Source: Idiomarina zobellii (lineage in GTDB: Bacteria > Pseudomonadota > Gammaproteobacteria > Enterobacterales > Alteromonadaceae). Taken from it: a stretch of 64,000 nucleotides of DNA. The stretch is from NCBI RefSeq assembly GCF_900100855.1, contig NZ_FNCB01000008.1, positions 25,468 through 89,467 on the forward strand, given 5' to 3'. Positions within the stretch are counted from its first letter, which is position 1; every line of letters begins with the position of its first letter. The translations under genes and the position numbers were made by a program. The notes under the pieces are model-generated. The model saw only the letters and a program-made list of their open reading frames with translations, made no database searches and was not told the DNA's origin. This document shows positions 29,787-39,866 of this stretch, piece by piece.

Positions 29787-30533
29787 TCAAGTATCGCCGT
29801 CGGTTCTGACGTTCGGCGCCGGTTTACCTTTGCGAATGTCCTTCCAAAAAAACGAACGGTTCAACGTGCCGCGACCACCATCGGTTAATGTCACCGATAC
29901 GTCAATACGCTCAGGCACGAAGCCCTCGGGCATGAAGAAATCACCTTCGTAAATCGAAAAATAACGCATGGTAAAGGTACGGTCGTCGCCGCTAATGTTG
30001 GCAAGCTTCATTAAATCAAAGCGCTTTTTCTGACCGTCTATGCGACCAACCAGGTCGATGGCGACACGCCCTTCAACAAAGCGCCTGCGTTGCTCAATTT
30101 GCAGAACCGCCAAGGAGAAGTGGAAATGCTTATCTGCCTGGTTTGGTGTCACTGTTATGGAGTCGATAGTCACGCCACTTTCCTGCAACTCAGGCGCCAT
30201 TATCTTTTGGTAAAAAGCGAGGTCTCGACGTAATGCGTAGTTGTCGTTTTGTAGCGCAGTTAACTCGTCTTGCAGGCTTTGGTTCGATGAACGCTCAATA
30301 TCCAACTCTACTTGCATAACATGACGTTGGTATTCCATCTGTTCCAGGCGCTCATACATATCATCAAGTTGTGCGGACTGTTCGCTGACCGTTTCTTTTA
30401 ACGACTTTGCATGCCAAACGCCGGCAAGATATGCCAGATAAGCAAACAGAATCAGTAGACCTGCCACCGCGAAGAAAACAGGCAGCCTTCCGAACCTTTT
30501 TTGCCAATATTTGAGATTAAAGTACTGCTTCAT
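29787..30533 (-). CDS. membrane-anchored coiled-coil protein, DUF6776-like
   Basis: 248 aa with one N-terminal membrane helix (about 18-40, LPVFFAVAGLLILFAYLAYL). A coiled coil of about 75 residues follows (TVSEQSAQLDDMYERLEQME onward), then a globular C-terminal domain with alternating beta segments (FHFSLAVLQIEQRRRFVEGR). The layout suggests an inner-membrane protein with a periplasmic domain. It resembles a conserved gammaproteobacterial family that I believe is DUF6776; that name is from memory and uncertain. It is upstream of erpA on the same strand with a 55-nt gap. Function unknown. Confidence 0.75.
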   Translation of the reverse strand: MKQYFNLKYWQKRFGRLPVFFAVAGLLILFAYLAYLAGVWHAKSLKETVSEQSAQLDDMYERLEQMEYQRHVMQVELDIERSSNQSLQDELTALQNDNYALRRDLAFYQKIMAPELQESGVTIDSITVTPNQADKHFHFSLAVLQIEQRRRFVEGRVAIDLVGRIDGQKKRFDLMKLANISGDDRTFTMRYFSIYEGDFFMPEGFVPERIDVSVTLTDGGRGTLNRSFFWKDIRKGKPAPNVRTDGDT

Positions 30534-30627
30534 AATGCTCGCTCATTTCCATTAGCCGCTTATGCTGATATGTTATTGATAAATATGCAAGCCTCGAGCC
30601 CGGGTTTCGTTTAAGGAACAACACTAA

Positions 30628-32316
30628 ATGGCGCCTTTATTACGACAGCAGTTACGCAAACAATTGGCCATGCCAACGACAACAATTGCTATCTGTCTAT
30701 TAGGGCTTGCCGGTGGCGTACTTGCTGCTTTAATGATTGCCGGTTTCCGTTTTGCCATTGAGTACGGCGCTCATCTCATTGGTAACGACACTTACTGGCA
30801 AGAACCCTTGCCGACAACGCTTCGTTTTACCATACCCATTGCGGCGGCGTTATTAATTTACGGTATTTTTCGTTTGTCAGGCTCGCGCTACGTTCGTATG
30901 GGCATTCCTTATGTTATTCATCGCATGAAACAACATTACGGCATGCTTCCTTGGCGCAGCACCGTTAACCAGTTTTTTGGTGGAATTATTGCCCTGATTG
31001 CCGGGTACAGTGTCGGCCGCGAAGGTCCCGCAGTTCATTTAGGAGCCGCCGCATCGACTTGGCTCGGCTTCCATGTCGATGCCCCTAAAAACGCCTTACG
31101 CACGCTTGCCGCCTGCGGTATTGCAGCGGCTATTGCGGCTTCTTTTAATACCCCACTTGCCGCTATGGTATTGGTTATGGAAGTGGTACTGCGGGAATAC
31201 AAAGTCCACGTCTTTATTCCAGTCATGCTGTCAGCCGTCGCCGGGTCATTAATCACCGAAGAAATTTTCGGCGTTGCGTCAGAGTTGGCCATGTTATCGG
31301 CACAAGACATTCCAACCACTCAGTTGCCTTGGGTGGTTATTCTTGGTGTCGTGTTAGGCGTCGTCGGCGTTATCTTCAAAAAACTCATGCTGGATGTAAT
31401 GGATACAGTCAAAGACATGTCCTTACTGACCCGGCTACTGTTCGCAGGCATTATCACCGCTTCTCTGGCAGTTATTATTCCAACCAGTTTAGGTCCCGGG
31501 CTAACCGCTATTGAGCAGGTGATTAATCACCAGGGCGAAATGTCACTATTAACAACCTTATTGCTTGCTAAGCTATTTGCCGCTGCCATTGCTCTTGGCA
31601 TGGGTATCCCCGGCGGGTTAATTGGTGCGGTGTTCGGTATTGGTGCCATTATCGCCGCGGTCTTTGTCGGTGCTGTTGACGTGCTGGGTATTCAGCAAGC
31701 TCTGTCTTTTGACAGCTTTATTCTATTGGGTATGGCCGGTATTCTGGCGGCCTGTATCCACGCACCTATGGCAGCATTACTGGCTATCGTTGAGTTGTCA
31801 CGCAGTGTGGAAATTATTATTCCGGCAATGCTGGTTATTGTTCCCGCCTACCTGATATCCAGCCAGCTGTTTAAGTCGAAATCGATTTTTATCGCTCAGT
31901 TAGAGTTACAAGATCTTCCCTACCAATTGGCACCTGTGCATGTGGCGCTGCAAAAAACCGGCGTTGAAAATGTTATGGAAACCGACTTTAAACTTTTGCT
32001 TGAGCCGACTCAGAATGAGCTGGTCGACTCGCTCGAGTCCGCGCAGGCTAAAACCGTTATCGTCATGTCAGTGGATGAAGACAACCAACCTTTGTACCGC
32101 CTTGTCTCCTATGACATTACTGCCGGTGACAGTCCAAGTTTGAGCTATACACCCATTAAGGGTTTGCGTATTACGTCAACACTAGCTGAAGTGTACGATG
32201 AAATTGGACAACAACGCCGCGGTGCGGTGTATATTTATGAATCAAACGGTGAACACCCATGTGGCATAGTCACCTGGGAAACTGTCCGAAAAGCATTACA
32301 AAGAGAGTTAGCATGA
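30628..32316 (+). CDS. clcA: ClC family chloride/proton antiporter with C-terminal CBS-like region
   Basis: Inner-membrane voltage-gated-chloride-channel family transporter of 562 aa. The selectivity motif VGREGPAVHLGAAAS keeps the gating glutamate (GREGP), and GMGIPGGLIGAVFGIGA replaces the second conserved Gly/Pro loop, so exchange of chloride for protons is likely. About 10-11 hydrophobic segments precede a soluble tail (about 440-562) resembling a CBS-domain pair, absent from E. coli ClcA. The symbol is therefore by family resemblance. The stop overlaps the hemJ start by 4 nt. Confidence 0.88.
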   Translation: MAPLLRQQLRKQLAMPTTTIAICLLGLAGGVLAALMIAGFRFAIEYGAHLIGNDTYWQEPLPTTLRFTIPIAAALLIYGIFRLSGSRYVRMGIPYVIHRMKQHYGMLPWRSTVNQFFGGIIALIAGYSVGREGPAVHLGAAASTWLGFHVDAPKNALRTLAACGIAAAIAASFNTPLAAMVLVMEVVLREYKVHVFIPVMLSAVAGSLITEEIFGVASELAMLSAQDIPTTQLPWVVILGVVLGVVGVIFKKLMLDVMDTVKDMSLLTRLLFAGIITASLAVIIPTSLGPGLTAIEQVINHQGEMSLLTTLLLAKLFAAAIALGMGIPGGLIGAVFGIGAIIAAVFVGAVDVLGIQQALSFDSFILLGMAGILAACIHAPMAALLAIVELSRSVEIIIPAMLVIVPAYLISSQLFKSKSIFIAQLELQDLPYQLAPVHVALQKTGVENVMETDFKLLLEPTQNELVDSLESAQAKTVIVMSVDEDNQPLYRLVSYDITAGDSPSLSYTPIKGLRITSTLAEVYDEIGQQRRGAVYIYESNGEHPCGIVTWETVRKALQRELA

Positions 32317-32744
32317 CGTGGATTTTATGGGTTAAAGCACTTCATATTGCCTTTATGGTCGCCTGGTTCGCAGGTATTTTTTACTTACCCCGGCTGTTTG
32401 TGTATCACGCCATGAACGCCAAACCAGCCGTGCATGACCAGTTCTGTGTCATGGAAAGGCGCTTACTTTTTTTTGTAACTCCTTTTGCCATTCTGACCTT
32501 AGTTTTTGGCCTGGTACTTATTTTTGCCTACGGTTCAGCTTGGTTTGCCGCCAGTGGCTGGCTACACGCCAAGCTAGTTTTGGTGACGCTCTTATACGCT
32601 TATCACGGCTACTGCTTCAAACTTCTGAAAGACTTCAAAAACGGTAAAAACACGAAAAGTCACCGTTTCTATCGAGTCTTTAACGAGCTACCGGTTCTGG
32701 CGCTTTTTGCGATTATTATTTTAGCCGTAGTGAAGCCGTATTAG
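32313..32744 (+). CDS. hemJ: protoporphyrinogen oxidase HemJ (CopD/UPF0093 family)
   Basis: Integral membrane enzyme proposed to oxidise protoporphyrinogen IX late in haem synthesis. The ATG at 32313 overlaps the clcA stop and yields 143 aa with four hydrophobic helices. N-terminal blocks WVKALHIAFMVAWFAGIFYL and PRLFVYHA hold the conserved histidine and arginine of HemJ, and MERRLLFFVTPFAILTL is also typical. A longer frame from 32259 runs through the clcA tail and is rejected. hemL lies 1.1 kb downstream, in keeping with a haem role. Confidence 0.9.
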   Translation: MTWILWVKALHIAFMVAWFAGIFYLPRLFVYHAMNAKPAVHDQFCVMERRLLFFVTPFAILTLVFGLVLIFAYGSAWFAASGWLHAKLVLVTLLYAYHGYCFKLLKDFKNGKNTKSHRFYRVFNELPVLALFAIIILAVVKPY

Positions 32745-32765
32745 ATTCTAAAACTGGGCTGACTT

Positions 32766-32774
32766 TGCTATAGT
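32766..32774 (+). promoter_or_regulatory. extended -10 element upstream of pyrB
   Basis: TGC followed by TATAGT makes an extended -10 element, leaving about a 34-nt leader before pyrB. I see no good -35 at the right distance, which is common for extended -10 promoters. Confidence 0.4.
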
Positions 32775-32814
32775 GTGCGTCCAGTGACATTCTGCGGCAG
32801 AGGCGCACCTATTG

Positions 32815-33828
32815 ATGAATTTCACCGGTTCCAACATTCTCTCAGTCAACCAATTCGACCGAGACAGTATCGACTATATCTTTTCCGTTGCTGATAAAAT
32901 GCAGCCCTACGCCCGTCGTAAAAAACGCACCCGGGTATTAGATGGCGCCATTCTCGGCAACCTGTTTTTCGAACCTTCGACTCGTACCCGAGTCAGTTTC
33001 GGCACTGCGTTTAACCTGCTAGGTGGCGAAGTTCGCGAAACCACAGGCATGGAAAGCTCAGCTATTGCCAAAGGCGAGTCTCTCTACGACACCGCCCGCG
33101 TACTTAGCAGCTACAGCGATGTTATCGCTATGCGCCACCCTAAGTCCGGCTCGGTGAAAGAGTTTGCCAGTGGCAGCCGGGTACCGGTGATTAATGGTGG
33201 TGATGGTGCCAACGAGCACCCGACTCAGGCACTTCTCGACCTGTATACCATTGAGAAAGAGCTGGCTTACCATCAGCAGAGCATCGATAACATGCACATC
33301 TGCATGATTGGTGACTTAAAGTACGGGCGTACGGTGCACTCGCTGTCGACACTATTGTCCATGTATAAAAACATTAAGTTTACGCTGATTTCTCCGCGTG
33401 AATTGTCGATGCCAGAGTCCGTCTTAGCCACTCTGGAGAACGCGGGTCATCAGGTCACTGTCACAGAAAAGGTCGACGGCATTGTCGATGCCGACATTGT
33501 GTATCAAACCCGTATCCAGCAAGAGCGCTTCGCAAGTCCCGAAGACGCTGATCAATATCGCGGTAAATTTCGTTTAAATCAGGAAATTTATACCAAGCAC
33601 TACAAACCCAATACCGTCATTATGCATCCGTTACCGAGGGATTCCCGAGCAGAAGCGAATGAGCTCGATAATGACCTCAACCAGAACCCAAACCTGGCAA
33701 TTTTCAGGCAGGCTGATAACGGAGTGCTCATTCGGATGGCACTATTTGCACTGACACTCGGCGTCGTTGATCAAGTCGACAAGCATGAATGTGACGTCAT
33801 TTGGTACAGCGAAAAAAGCCAATTATAA
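32815..33828 (+). CDS. pyrB: aspartate carbamoyltransferase catalytic chain
   Basis: Joins carbamoyl phosphate and aspartate in pyrimidine synthesis. The carbamoyl-phosphate loop FFEPSTRTRVSF, the GDGANEHPTQALLDLYTI block and MHPLPRDSRAEANE are present in the normal order. The start is taken at the ATG at 32815 (337 aa); the preceding codon TTG at 32812 is better spaced from AGAGG and could also be used. No pyrI regulatory subunit follows; hemL begins 15 nt later. Confidence 0.95.
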   Translation: MNFTGSNILSVNQFDRDSIDYIFSVADKMQPYARRKKRTRVLDGAILGNLFFEPSTRTRVSFGTAFNLLGGEVRETTGMESSAIAKGESLYDTARVLSSYSDVIAMRHPKSGSVKEFASGSRVPVINGGDGANEHPTQALLDLYTIEKELAYHQQSIDNMHICMIGDLKYGRTVHSLSTLLSMYKNIKFTLISPRELSMPESVLATLENAGHQVTVTEKVDGIVDADIVYQTRIQQERFASPEDADQYRGKFRLNQEIYTKHYKPNTVIMHPLPRDSRAEANELDNDLNQNPNLAIFRQADNGVLIRMALFALTLGVVDQVDKHECDVIWYSEKSQL

Positions 33829-33843
33829 AGAGGTAACTGCGGC

Positions 33844-35127
33844 ATGAGTCGTTCAGAAGATTTATTCAAACAAGCACAAATTAGTATTCCCGGCGGCGTT
33901 AACTCGCCTGTTCGCGCCTTTAGTGGCGTAGGTGGCACCCCCATATTTTTTGAAAGCGCAGAAGGCGCTTATATGTTTGATGCCGACGGTAAACGTTACA
34001 TTGACTACGTTGGCTCATGGGGGCCAATGATTCTCGGGCACAACCACCCTGCCGTTTTAGAAGCAACCTTAGCGGCTGCAAAACGTGGTTTAAGCTTTGG
34101 TACGCCAACGGAAATTGAAATCACTATGGCGGAAACCATTCGCAAAATCGTACCGTCGATTGAAAAGGTTCGTATGGTGAACTCCGGCACCGAAGCCACC
34201 ATGACGGCTATCCGCCTAGCGCGTGGCTACACCGGCCGTGACAAAATTCTGAAGTTTGAAGGCAACTATCATGGTCATGCTGACTCGTTGTTGGTGAAAG
34301 CAGGCTCTGGCGCGCTGACTTTGGGTGTTCCAAATTCTCCGGGCATTCCGGAAGACTTAGCCAAGCACACGCTAACTGTTAACTACAACGACATCGATTC
34401 AGTTAAAGAGGCATTTAAAGAGTTCGGCGACGATATTGCTTGTATTATCGTTGAGCCGGTTGCCGGCAATATGAACTGTATCCCGCCTGTTCCCGGCTTT
34501 TTAGAAGGCCTGCGTGACGTTTGTGACGAGTACGGTTCAGTACTTATTTTTGACGAAGTCATGACCGGCTTCCGCGTTGCGCCCGGCGGTGCTCAAGAAC
34601 GCTACGGCATTACTCCCGACTTAACCACCTTAGGAAAAGTAATTGGTGGCGGTATGCCGGTTGGTGCATTTGGCGGTAAGAAAGAAGTCATGGACTACAT
34701 TGCGCCAGTTGGTCCAGTGTATCAGGCCGGTACCTTGTCAGGTAACCCAGTCGCCATGTCAGCGGGCTTAGCTGCGTTGCAGCAGTTATCAACGCCTGGG
34801 CTTTACGACCAACTCTACCAACGCGTCGATGCGTTAGTGGATGGTCTACAAGAACGCGCCAATAGAGCGGGCGTGCCAATGACAACGAATCGTGCCGGCT
34901 CTATGTTTGGTTTCTTCTTTACTGAAGAGCCGGAAGTGAAGTCGTATGCGCAGGCAACTCAGTGCAATATGGAGCATTTCAAAGCGTTCTACCACGCTAT
35001 GCTGAATGAAGGGGTATACCTTGCGCCTTCTGCGTTTGAAGGCGGTTTCATGTCAGCGGCACACACTGAAGATGACATTGAGAAGACCTTACAAGCGGCG
35101 GAAAAAGCCTTTACTCAACTGAAGTAA
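33844..35127 (+). CDS. hemL: glutamate-1-semialdehyde 2,1-aminomutase
   Basis: PLP enzyme producing 5-aminolevulinate in the C5 haem pathway. The 427-aa protein shows [47 protein letters not shown], the FDEVMTGFR aspartate block and the PLP lysine in [18 protein letters not shown]. Shine-Dalgarno AAGAGG precedes the ATG. It is convergent with mrcB, and a short GC-rich hairpin without a T tract lies between the stops. Confidence 0.97.
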   Translation: MSRSEDLFKQAQISIPGGVNSPVRAFSGVGGTPIFFESAEGAYMFDADGKRYIDYVGSWGPMILGHNHPAVLEATLAAAKRGLSFGTPTEIEITMAETIRKIVPSIEKVRMVNSGTEATMTAIRLARGYTGRDKILKFEGNYHGHADSLLVKAGSGALTLGVPNSPGIPEDLAKHTLTVNYNDIDSVKEAFKEFGDDIACIIVEPVAGNMNCIPPVPGFLEGLRDVCDEYGSVLIFDEVMTGFRVAPGGAQERYGITPDLTTLGKVIGGGMPVGAFGGKKEVMDYIAPVGPVYQAGTLSGNPVAMSAGLAALQQLSTPGLYDQLYQRVDALVDGLQERANRAGVPMTTNRAGSMFGFFFTEEPEVKSYAQATQCNMEHFKAFYHAMLNEGVYLAPSAFEGGFMSAAHTEDDIEKTLQAAEKAFTQLK

Positions 35128-35145
35128 ATCAACAGCCCGGTGGGG

Positions 35146-37407
35146 CTAGCCTCCAAACAGGCGGTCCCACCAACTTTTTTCCTCGATATTACCGGCACAG
35201 GTTATATTGTCCGGCAAGCGTATTTCTTCTGCTGGCAATAGTTCGCCATTTCCACAATCATTAGGTATGCGCTGCCCTGTCCGTTCATGAAAACGTTGCA
35301 TCTTCAACGGCTCAGGAACCTCCAGGGCCACGCTTAGCGGTGGTTTACGTTCGTAATAGTCAGCGACAACTCGTAACGCACCGCTACTGCCTGTCAGGCC
35401 CGTCGGTTGGTTATCATCTCTTCCTAACCAAGCTGTCACCACTTGCTCTCCGTCAACGGCAACAAACCAGCTGTCCCGATAGTCATTGGTGGTACCGGTT
35501 TTACCACCAACTTGTTGTCCGGCTAACACTCGTTGTAAGGCGCTCGCCGTGCCTTCCGCTACTACACCATGCAAGCCAAACTTCGTCAGGTACGCGACCT
35601 TTGAGTCAAACACCTGAGAGGTACTTTTTTCAGGTGTTCGATATAAAACATCGCCCTGATGCGTGGTAATAGACGAAATTGCTGACAACGACTGGAAGCG
35701 GCCGTCATTCATCAGGGCGCTGTACATTCTGGTGACTGCAAACGGCGTTAATGACGCAGAGCCCAGAGTTAACGATGGGTATTCTTCCAACGGAGTTACC
35801 ACACCCAGCCGCTTCATGTAATCCACGACGGTATCAACACCAACCTCTACACCGACCCTAACTGCCGGAATATTGCGAGACTGAACAAGCGCGTCGTACA
35901 GCAGCAAACTCCCTTTAAATTCGGTATCGTAGTTCTGAGGCTGCCAAGTCTTACCACGTTTGTCTTCAAGAGTTATTGCTTCGTCAACCACCGGAGTATG
36001 CAGGCCGATGCCGGACTCTTGCATTGCGGTTGCATAAATTACCGGCTTTATTAGTGAGCCTATCGGGCGCAGTGCCATCAATGCCCGGTTATAACCGACG
36101 GTTTGACTGAGTCTTCCGCCAGCCAGCGCCGTTATCGTCCCTTGTCGATAATTCGCCACGACCATAGCGCCTTCCAGAGTACTGTCGTCATCGGTAAGCT
36201 TACGCGCCAGCGATTTTTGTACAGCCTCCTGCGCATTCACGTCCATGTGGGTGTATATCTTCAAGCCCGTGTCCTGCCAGTCTTCCGGCAACGCCAGGGT
36301 TTTCATTTCGCGCTTAATAATATCCATATAGTGAGGGTACGGATGCTCTACTAACCGTCGACTTTCCCTCACGTCCAACTGTCGCTGTACCGCGGCGACA
36401 TAGGTCGATTTTGCGATAAGATCCTGGTCAAACATGACCTTTAACACGGTATCCCGGCGCTCTTGAGCGCGTTCAGGAAAACGTCTGGGGTCATAATAAG
36501 AAGGGCCTTTTATCATGCCAATGAGCAACGCAACCTCATCAACTGACAGCTCCTGAACTTGTTTACCGAAGTAAAACTGGCTGGCAAGCCCTATGCCGTG
36601 AATCGCATTGCGGCCGTCCTGACCGAAATACACTTCGTTTAAATAGGTTTCCAGAATAGTATTTTTATCAAAACGGTAGTCGATAACCAGCGACATCATG
36701 GCTTCGTGAAACTTTCGCCATAAGGTTTGTTCGCGGGTGAGGTACAAGTTTTTAACCAACTGCTGAGTTAGCGTTGAGCCCCCCTGAACCGTTCTGCCTG
36801 CTCTTAAGTTCGCGACTAACGCTCTTAAAATAGCCCAGGGAGAAACGCCCTTATGATGATAGAAGTTGCGATCTTCCACCTGAAGTAGCGTCTCAATGAG
36901 TAGGTTAGGTACCACTTCCAAACCTACCAATAACCGGTCTTCTTTGCTTAGCGTGCTAATTCGACCGATCAGCTCAGGCTCCAAACGAAAGCTATCCAAC
37001 TCTCTCCCACTGGGCCACGAGGTAATAGATGCAACTCGATCATTCACAAAGTGAACCTGAACCCGCTTAGACATTTGTGGACCGTCTGAGAAATCAAACG
37101 GCCGACGGTGAACCATGACGCTGTCATTGCCGACCGAATAGTACCCGGACTGCTCAGTGTTATTACTGCGGTTATAGCCAATACGTTCAAGTGTTTTTAT
37201 CAGCGTCGACTGCTGTAATGGGTAACCGGGGTAGACACGTAACTCGCCGGCGTACACAAGTGCCGGCGCCTGATAACGCTCTGTTTTAAAGTGCTTAGAC
37301 AGGGTGGCATCGAGATATATCGCATACACAGCAATGACGGCAGCAACCGCTAAACCAATCTTAAAGCTTGTCCAGAATAAATAGCTTAACCATTGACGTT
37401 TTATCAC
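35146..37407 (-). CDS. mrcB: penicillin-binding protein 1B
   Basis: Bifunctional peptidoglycan glycosyltransferase/transpeptidase. Order in 753 aa: a short cytoplasmic tail and membrane anchor (about 8-31), a UB2H-like regulatory domain (about 55-145), a GT51 domain with catalytic Glu near 178 in VEDRNFYHHKG and QGGSTLTQQLVKNLYL, and a transpeptidase domain with SxxK in GSLIKPV, SRN in VQSRNIPAV and KTGTT in VGGKTGTTNDYRDSWF. It follows hrpB with a 4-nt overlap, the same pairing as in E. coli. Confidence 0.96.
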   Translation of the reverse strand: MIKRQWLSYLFWTSFKIGLAVAAVIAVYAIYLDATLSKHFKTERYQAPALVYAGELRVYPGYPLQQSTLIKTLERIGYNRSNNTEQSGYYSVGNDSVMVHRRPFDFSDGPQMSKRVQVHFVNDRVASITSWPSGRELDSFRLEPELIGRISTLSKEDRLLVGLEVVPNLLIETLLQVEDRNFYHHKGVSPWAILRALVANLRAGRTVQGGSTLTQQLVKNLYLTREQTLWRKFHEAMMSLVIDYRFDKNTILETYLNEVYFGQDGRNAIHGIGLASQFYFGKQVQELSVDEVALLIGMIKGPSYYDPRRFPERAQERRDTVLKVMFDQDLIAKSTYVAAVQRQLDVRESRRLVEHPYPHYMDIIKREMKTLALPEDWQDTGLKIYTHMDVNAQEAVQKSLARKLTDDDSTLEGAMVVANYRQGTITALAGGRLSQTVGYNRALMALRPIGSLIKPVIYATAMQESGIGLHTPVVDEAITLEDKRGKTWQPQNYDTEFKGSLLLYDALVQSRNIPAVRVGVEVGVDTVVDYMKRLGVVTPLEEYPSLTLGSASLTPFAVTRMYSALMNDGRFQSLSAISSITTHQGDVLYRTPEKSTSQVFDSKVAYLTKFGLHGVVAEGTASALQRVLAGQQVGGKTGTTNDYRDSWFVAVDGEQVVTAWLGRDDNQPTGLTGSSGALRVVADYYERKPPLSVALEVPEPLKMQRFHERTGQRIPNDCGNGELLPAEEIRLPDNITCAGNIEEKSWWDRLFGG

Positions 37408-39860
37408 TGCATTTGCCTTTTGGTTTTATAGGTCGCCTCAGCGTTTATTGGATCTTCCGGCCACGGGTGTTTCGGGTAGCGCCCGCGCATTTCCTTGCGA
37501 ACGTCCTGATACGCGTTATCCCAAAAACTCTTTAAGTCATTAGTTCGCTGCAACAGACGGCCTGCCGGCGAGAGTAAATCGACCGATACTACTTGCTGCC
37601 CATCAATAATCCGCGGTGAATCCTTTATGCCAAACATTTCCTGCAATTTCACCTCAACTCGCGGGGTTCCGTCCAGATAATTTATAAAGATTTTACGTTG
37701 TGTGGGTGTTTCCCAGTGTTCCGGGCACGCATTATCCAGCCGTTGCTTTTCATCGTAGTTAAGCCAGTACACCAACGCCTCGTTGGGGTCCCAGGCCTGT
37801 AACTGCGCCAGCGACTTCACCGAAGTCCAATACGGGTAAGCCCAGGCCTCCAAGTGAGAAAGTAAGCCCTCATGCGATAGTGAGTATTCACTTAATTCAC
37901 CGGTCACTGACTGTAACAAACGCATACGTGCCAGCAGTTGGTTTGCCTTGCGCGACCAGTTAAGCATTTCAAGACCTTTTTTATTCAGATAGTCCGCAAA
38001 TGCCTGGCAACGCTCTTCATTGGTCACATCTCCGTCGAGTTTCTCCTCGGACAGAAACAATGCCCCTATGGTCTGCCGCTTAATTCGAGTCAGCGTTTGC
38101 TGCGTGCCAACCCAGTCAGCGGAATAAATGTCAGTAGTTGATAACCCAGCGGCCTCTATTGCACCGAAAATGTCAGGCAGCTCGGCATAACTCCGTACTT
38201 TGCCGTTGCTATCATTCTGTTGAAAGGTTGCGTCAAATATAACCGTCCATTGAGGCTGGTTTAATAACTCGGCAACGGATGCGAGTCGCCCGCCGGTGAC
38301 CAGCTGGTAACTTTTCTTCGCTTTGCTGTACTTTGCCAACCTGTCGGGAAACCCTGCGACCAGCGCTTTTTCTAAGCCTTTGTTGTTAGCTCGCGTACTC
38401 TCAGACACCTGTAAACGCTTTAACCAATGCTGCCAACGCCTGCGCCAGCGACTCAATGTCTGACGTTGTTGATAATGCTGCTCTGCACTGTCCAGAATGT
38501 TGATCGTTTTAATGTGCCCTGATGGCTCTTCCAGGGTAGCCAGAGCCTGCGCGCAAGCAGCCTTCAGTTCATGACTTTCTGAGCGGGCCGCATCGCATAT
38601 GAGTGCAAGACGCGCATCGGTGCCCGGGTCGAGAGTCTTCGCTTTCTTCGTCAACTGACCATCAACCAAAAGCCCTGTTAATGACAGAAACTGCTCTGCG
38701 ACCCGGCAATGCACAGAGTTGGGCGGTGTCAGCCAGGCCAGTTCGTCGACTGAACTGCCCCACTTCATCACTTCCAGTACCAGTGACGTTAAGTCCTGAC
38801 TTTCTATGTCGGCAGCGGCGTACTCGGGCTGACCGTGCTCGTCCGCTTTAGACCAAACGCGGTAGCATGTTCCTGGCTGTAATCGCCCTGCGCGGCCAGC
38901 TCGCTGCGTCGCGGATGCTTTAGACACAAAGTGCGTAGTCAACTGGTTCATACCGTAACCCGGCAAAAAGTTAGCCCGACGTTCACGTCCGCTGTCCACA
39001 ACCACATCTATGCCTTCTATGGTTAGACTCGTCTCTGCGATATTAGTCGCAAGAATAATTCGCTTACCATCACTGGCTTTTAACGCGTGCTGCTGCTCTT
39101 TAAGTGACAGCCGGCTGTGCAGGGTATAAACATCGACATCGGTTGCCACCAGAGAGCCCAGTGCTTGTTGCACACGTTCAATTTCGTAGATACCGGGCAG
39201 AAAAACCAATACGCCTTTGTCGGCACTTTTTAAAGCCTCGACAATGACACTGGGCAAATGCAGTAACCACTCACTTCGCGTTTTGGGTGCTCGGTATTGA
39301 ATGTCTATTGGAAAGCTACGCCCTTCGCTTCTAAGCGTTGTTACCCCTTCACAATACCCGGACAACCACTCAGAAATATCTTCGGCCGGCAGTGTCGCTG
39401 ACATGACCAACAGGTTTAAGTCGTCACGTAATGGCAGCGCGTCCATGACTAACGCCAGGCTTAAATCACTGTGTAAATTGCGCTCATGAAATTCATCGAA
39501 TATCAGTGTGGAGATATCACTAAGCTCAGGGTTTTCCTGTAACCAACGTACTAATACGCCTTCAGTGACGACAAGAAGCTTGGTGTTCTTCGTGCGTTTC
39601 GTCTCACCGCGCACAACATAGCCTACCGTTTCACCAACCTCTTCTCCCAGTTGCCTGGCCAGGTAACTGGCCACATTGACGGCAGCAACCCGACGCGGCT
39701 GCAGCATAACAGTGATGCCATGAGTGCCCAGCTGTTCGTGCAGTAAATAAAGAGGCAGGTAGGTCGATTTACCGGCACCCGGCGGTGCCTCTAAAACCAC
39801 ACGTGCTGCCGGGAAGCATTGCGCTAACTCCGGCAGCACGTTTTCAACAGGTAGGCTCAT
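37404..39860 (-). CDS. hrpB: ATP-dependent RNA helicase HrpB
   Basis: DEAH-box helicase of 818 aa, cytosolic, of unclear RNA target. Walker A is APPGAGKST (25-33), the Walker B box is DEFH (122-125), and the later motifs IAETSLTIEGIDVVVDSG and ATQRAGRAGRLQPGTCYRVW are intact. The C-terminal HrpB-specific region includes the VSVDLLSPAGRLLQ stretch. It shares 4 nt with mrcB downstream and lies six bases from the aminopeptidase upstream, so a three-gene minus-strand operon is likely. Confidence 0.95.
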   Translation of the reverse strand: MSLPVENVLPELAQCFPAARVVLEAPPGAGKSTYLPLYLLHEQLGTHGITVMLQPRRVAAVNVASYLARQLGEEVGETVGYVVRGETKRTKNTKLLVVTEGVLVRWLQENPELSDISTLIFDEFHERNLHSDLSLALVMDALPLRDDLNLLVMSATLPAEDISEWLSGYCEGVTTLRSEGRSFPIDIQYRAPKTRSEWLLHLPSVIVEALKSADKGVLVFLPGIYEIERVQQALGSLVATDVDVYTLHSRLSLKEQQHALKASDGKRIILATNIAETSLTIEGIDVVVDSGRERRANFLPGYGMNQLTTHFVSKASATQRAGRAGRLQPGTCYRVWSKADEHGQPEYAAADIESQDLTSLVLEVMKWGSSVDELAWLTPPNSVHCRVAEQFLSLTGLLVDGQLTKKAKTLDPGTDARLALICDAARSESHELKAACAQALATLEEPSGHIKTINILDSAEQHYQQRQTLSRWRRRWQHWLKRLQVSESTRANNKGLEKALVAGFPDRLAKYSKAKKSYQLVTGGRLASVAELLNQPQWTVIFDATFQQNDSNGKVRSYAELPDIFGAIEAAGLSTTDIYSADWVGTQQTLTRIKRQTIGALFLSEEKLDGDVTNEERCQAFADYLNKKGLEMLNWSRKANQLLARMRLLQSVTGELSEYSLSHEGLLSHLEAWAYPYWTSVKSLAQLQAWDPNEALVYWLNYDEKQRLDNACPEHWETPTQRKIFINYLDGTPRVEVKLQEMFGIKDSPRIIDGQQVVSVDLLSPAGRLLQRTNDLKSFWDNAYQDVRKEMRGRYPKHPWPEDPINAEATYKTKRQMQ

Positions 39861-39866
39861 ACCAAA

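Noticed and set aside
35128..35145. Terminator between hemL and mrcB
   Set aside because: A short GC-rich hairpin is present but no T tract follows on either strand.
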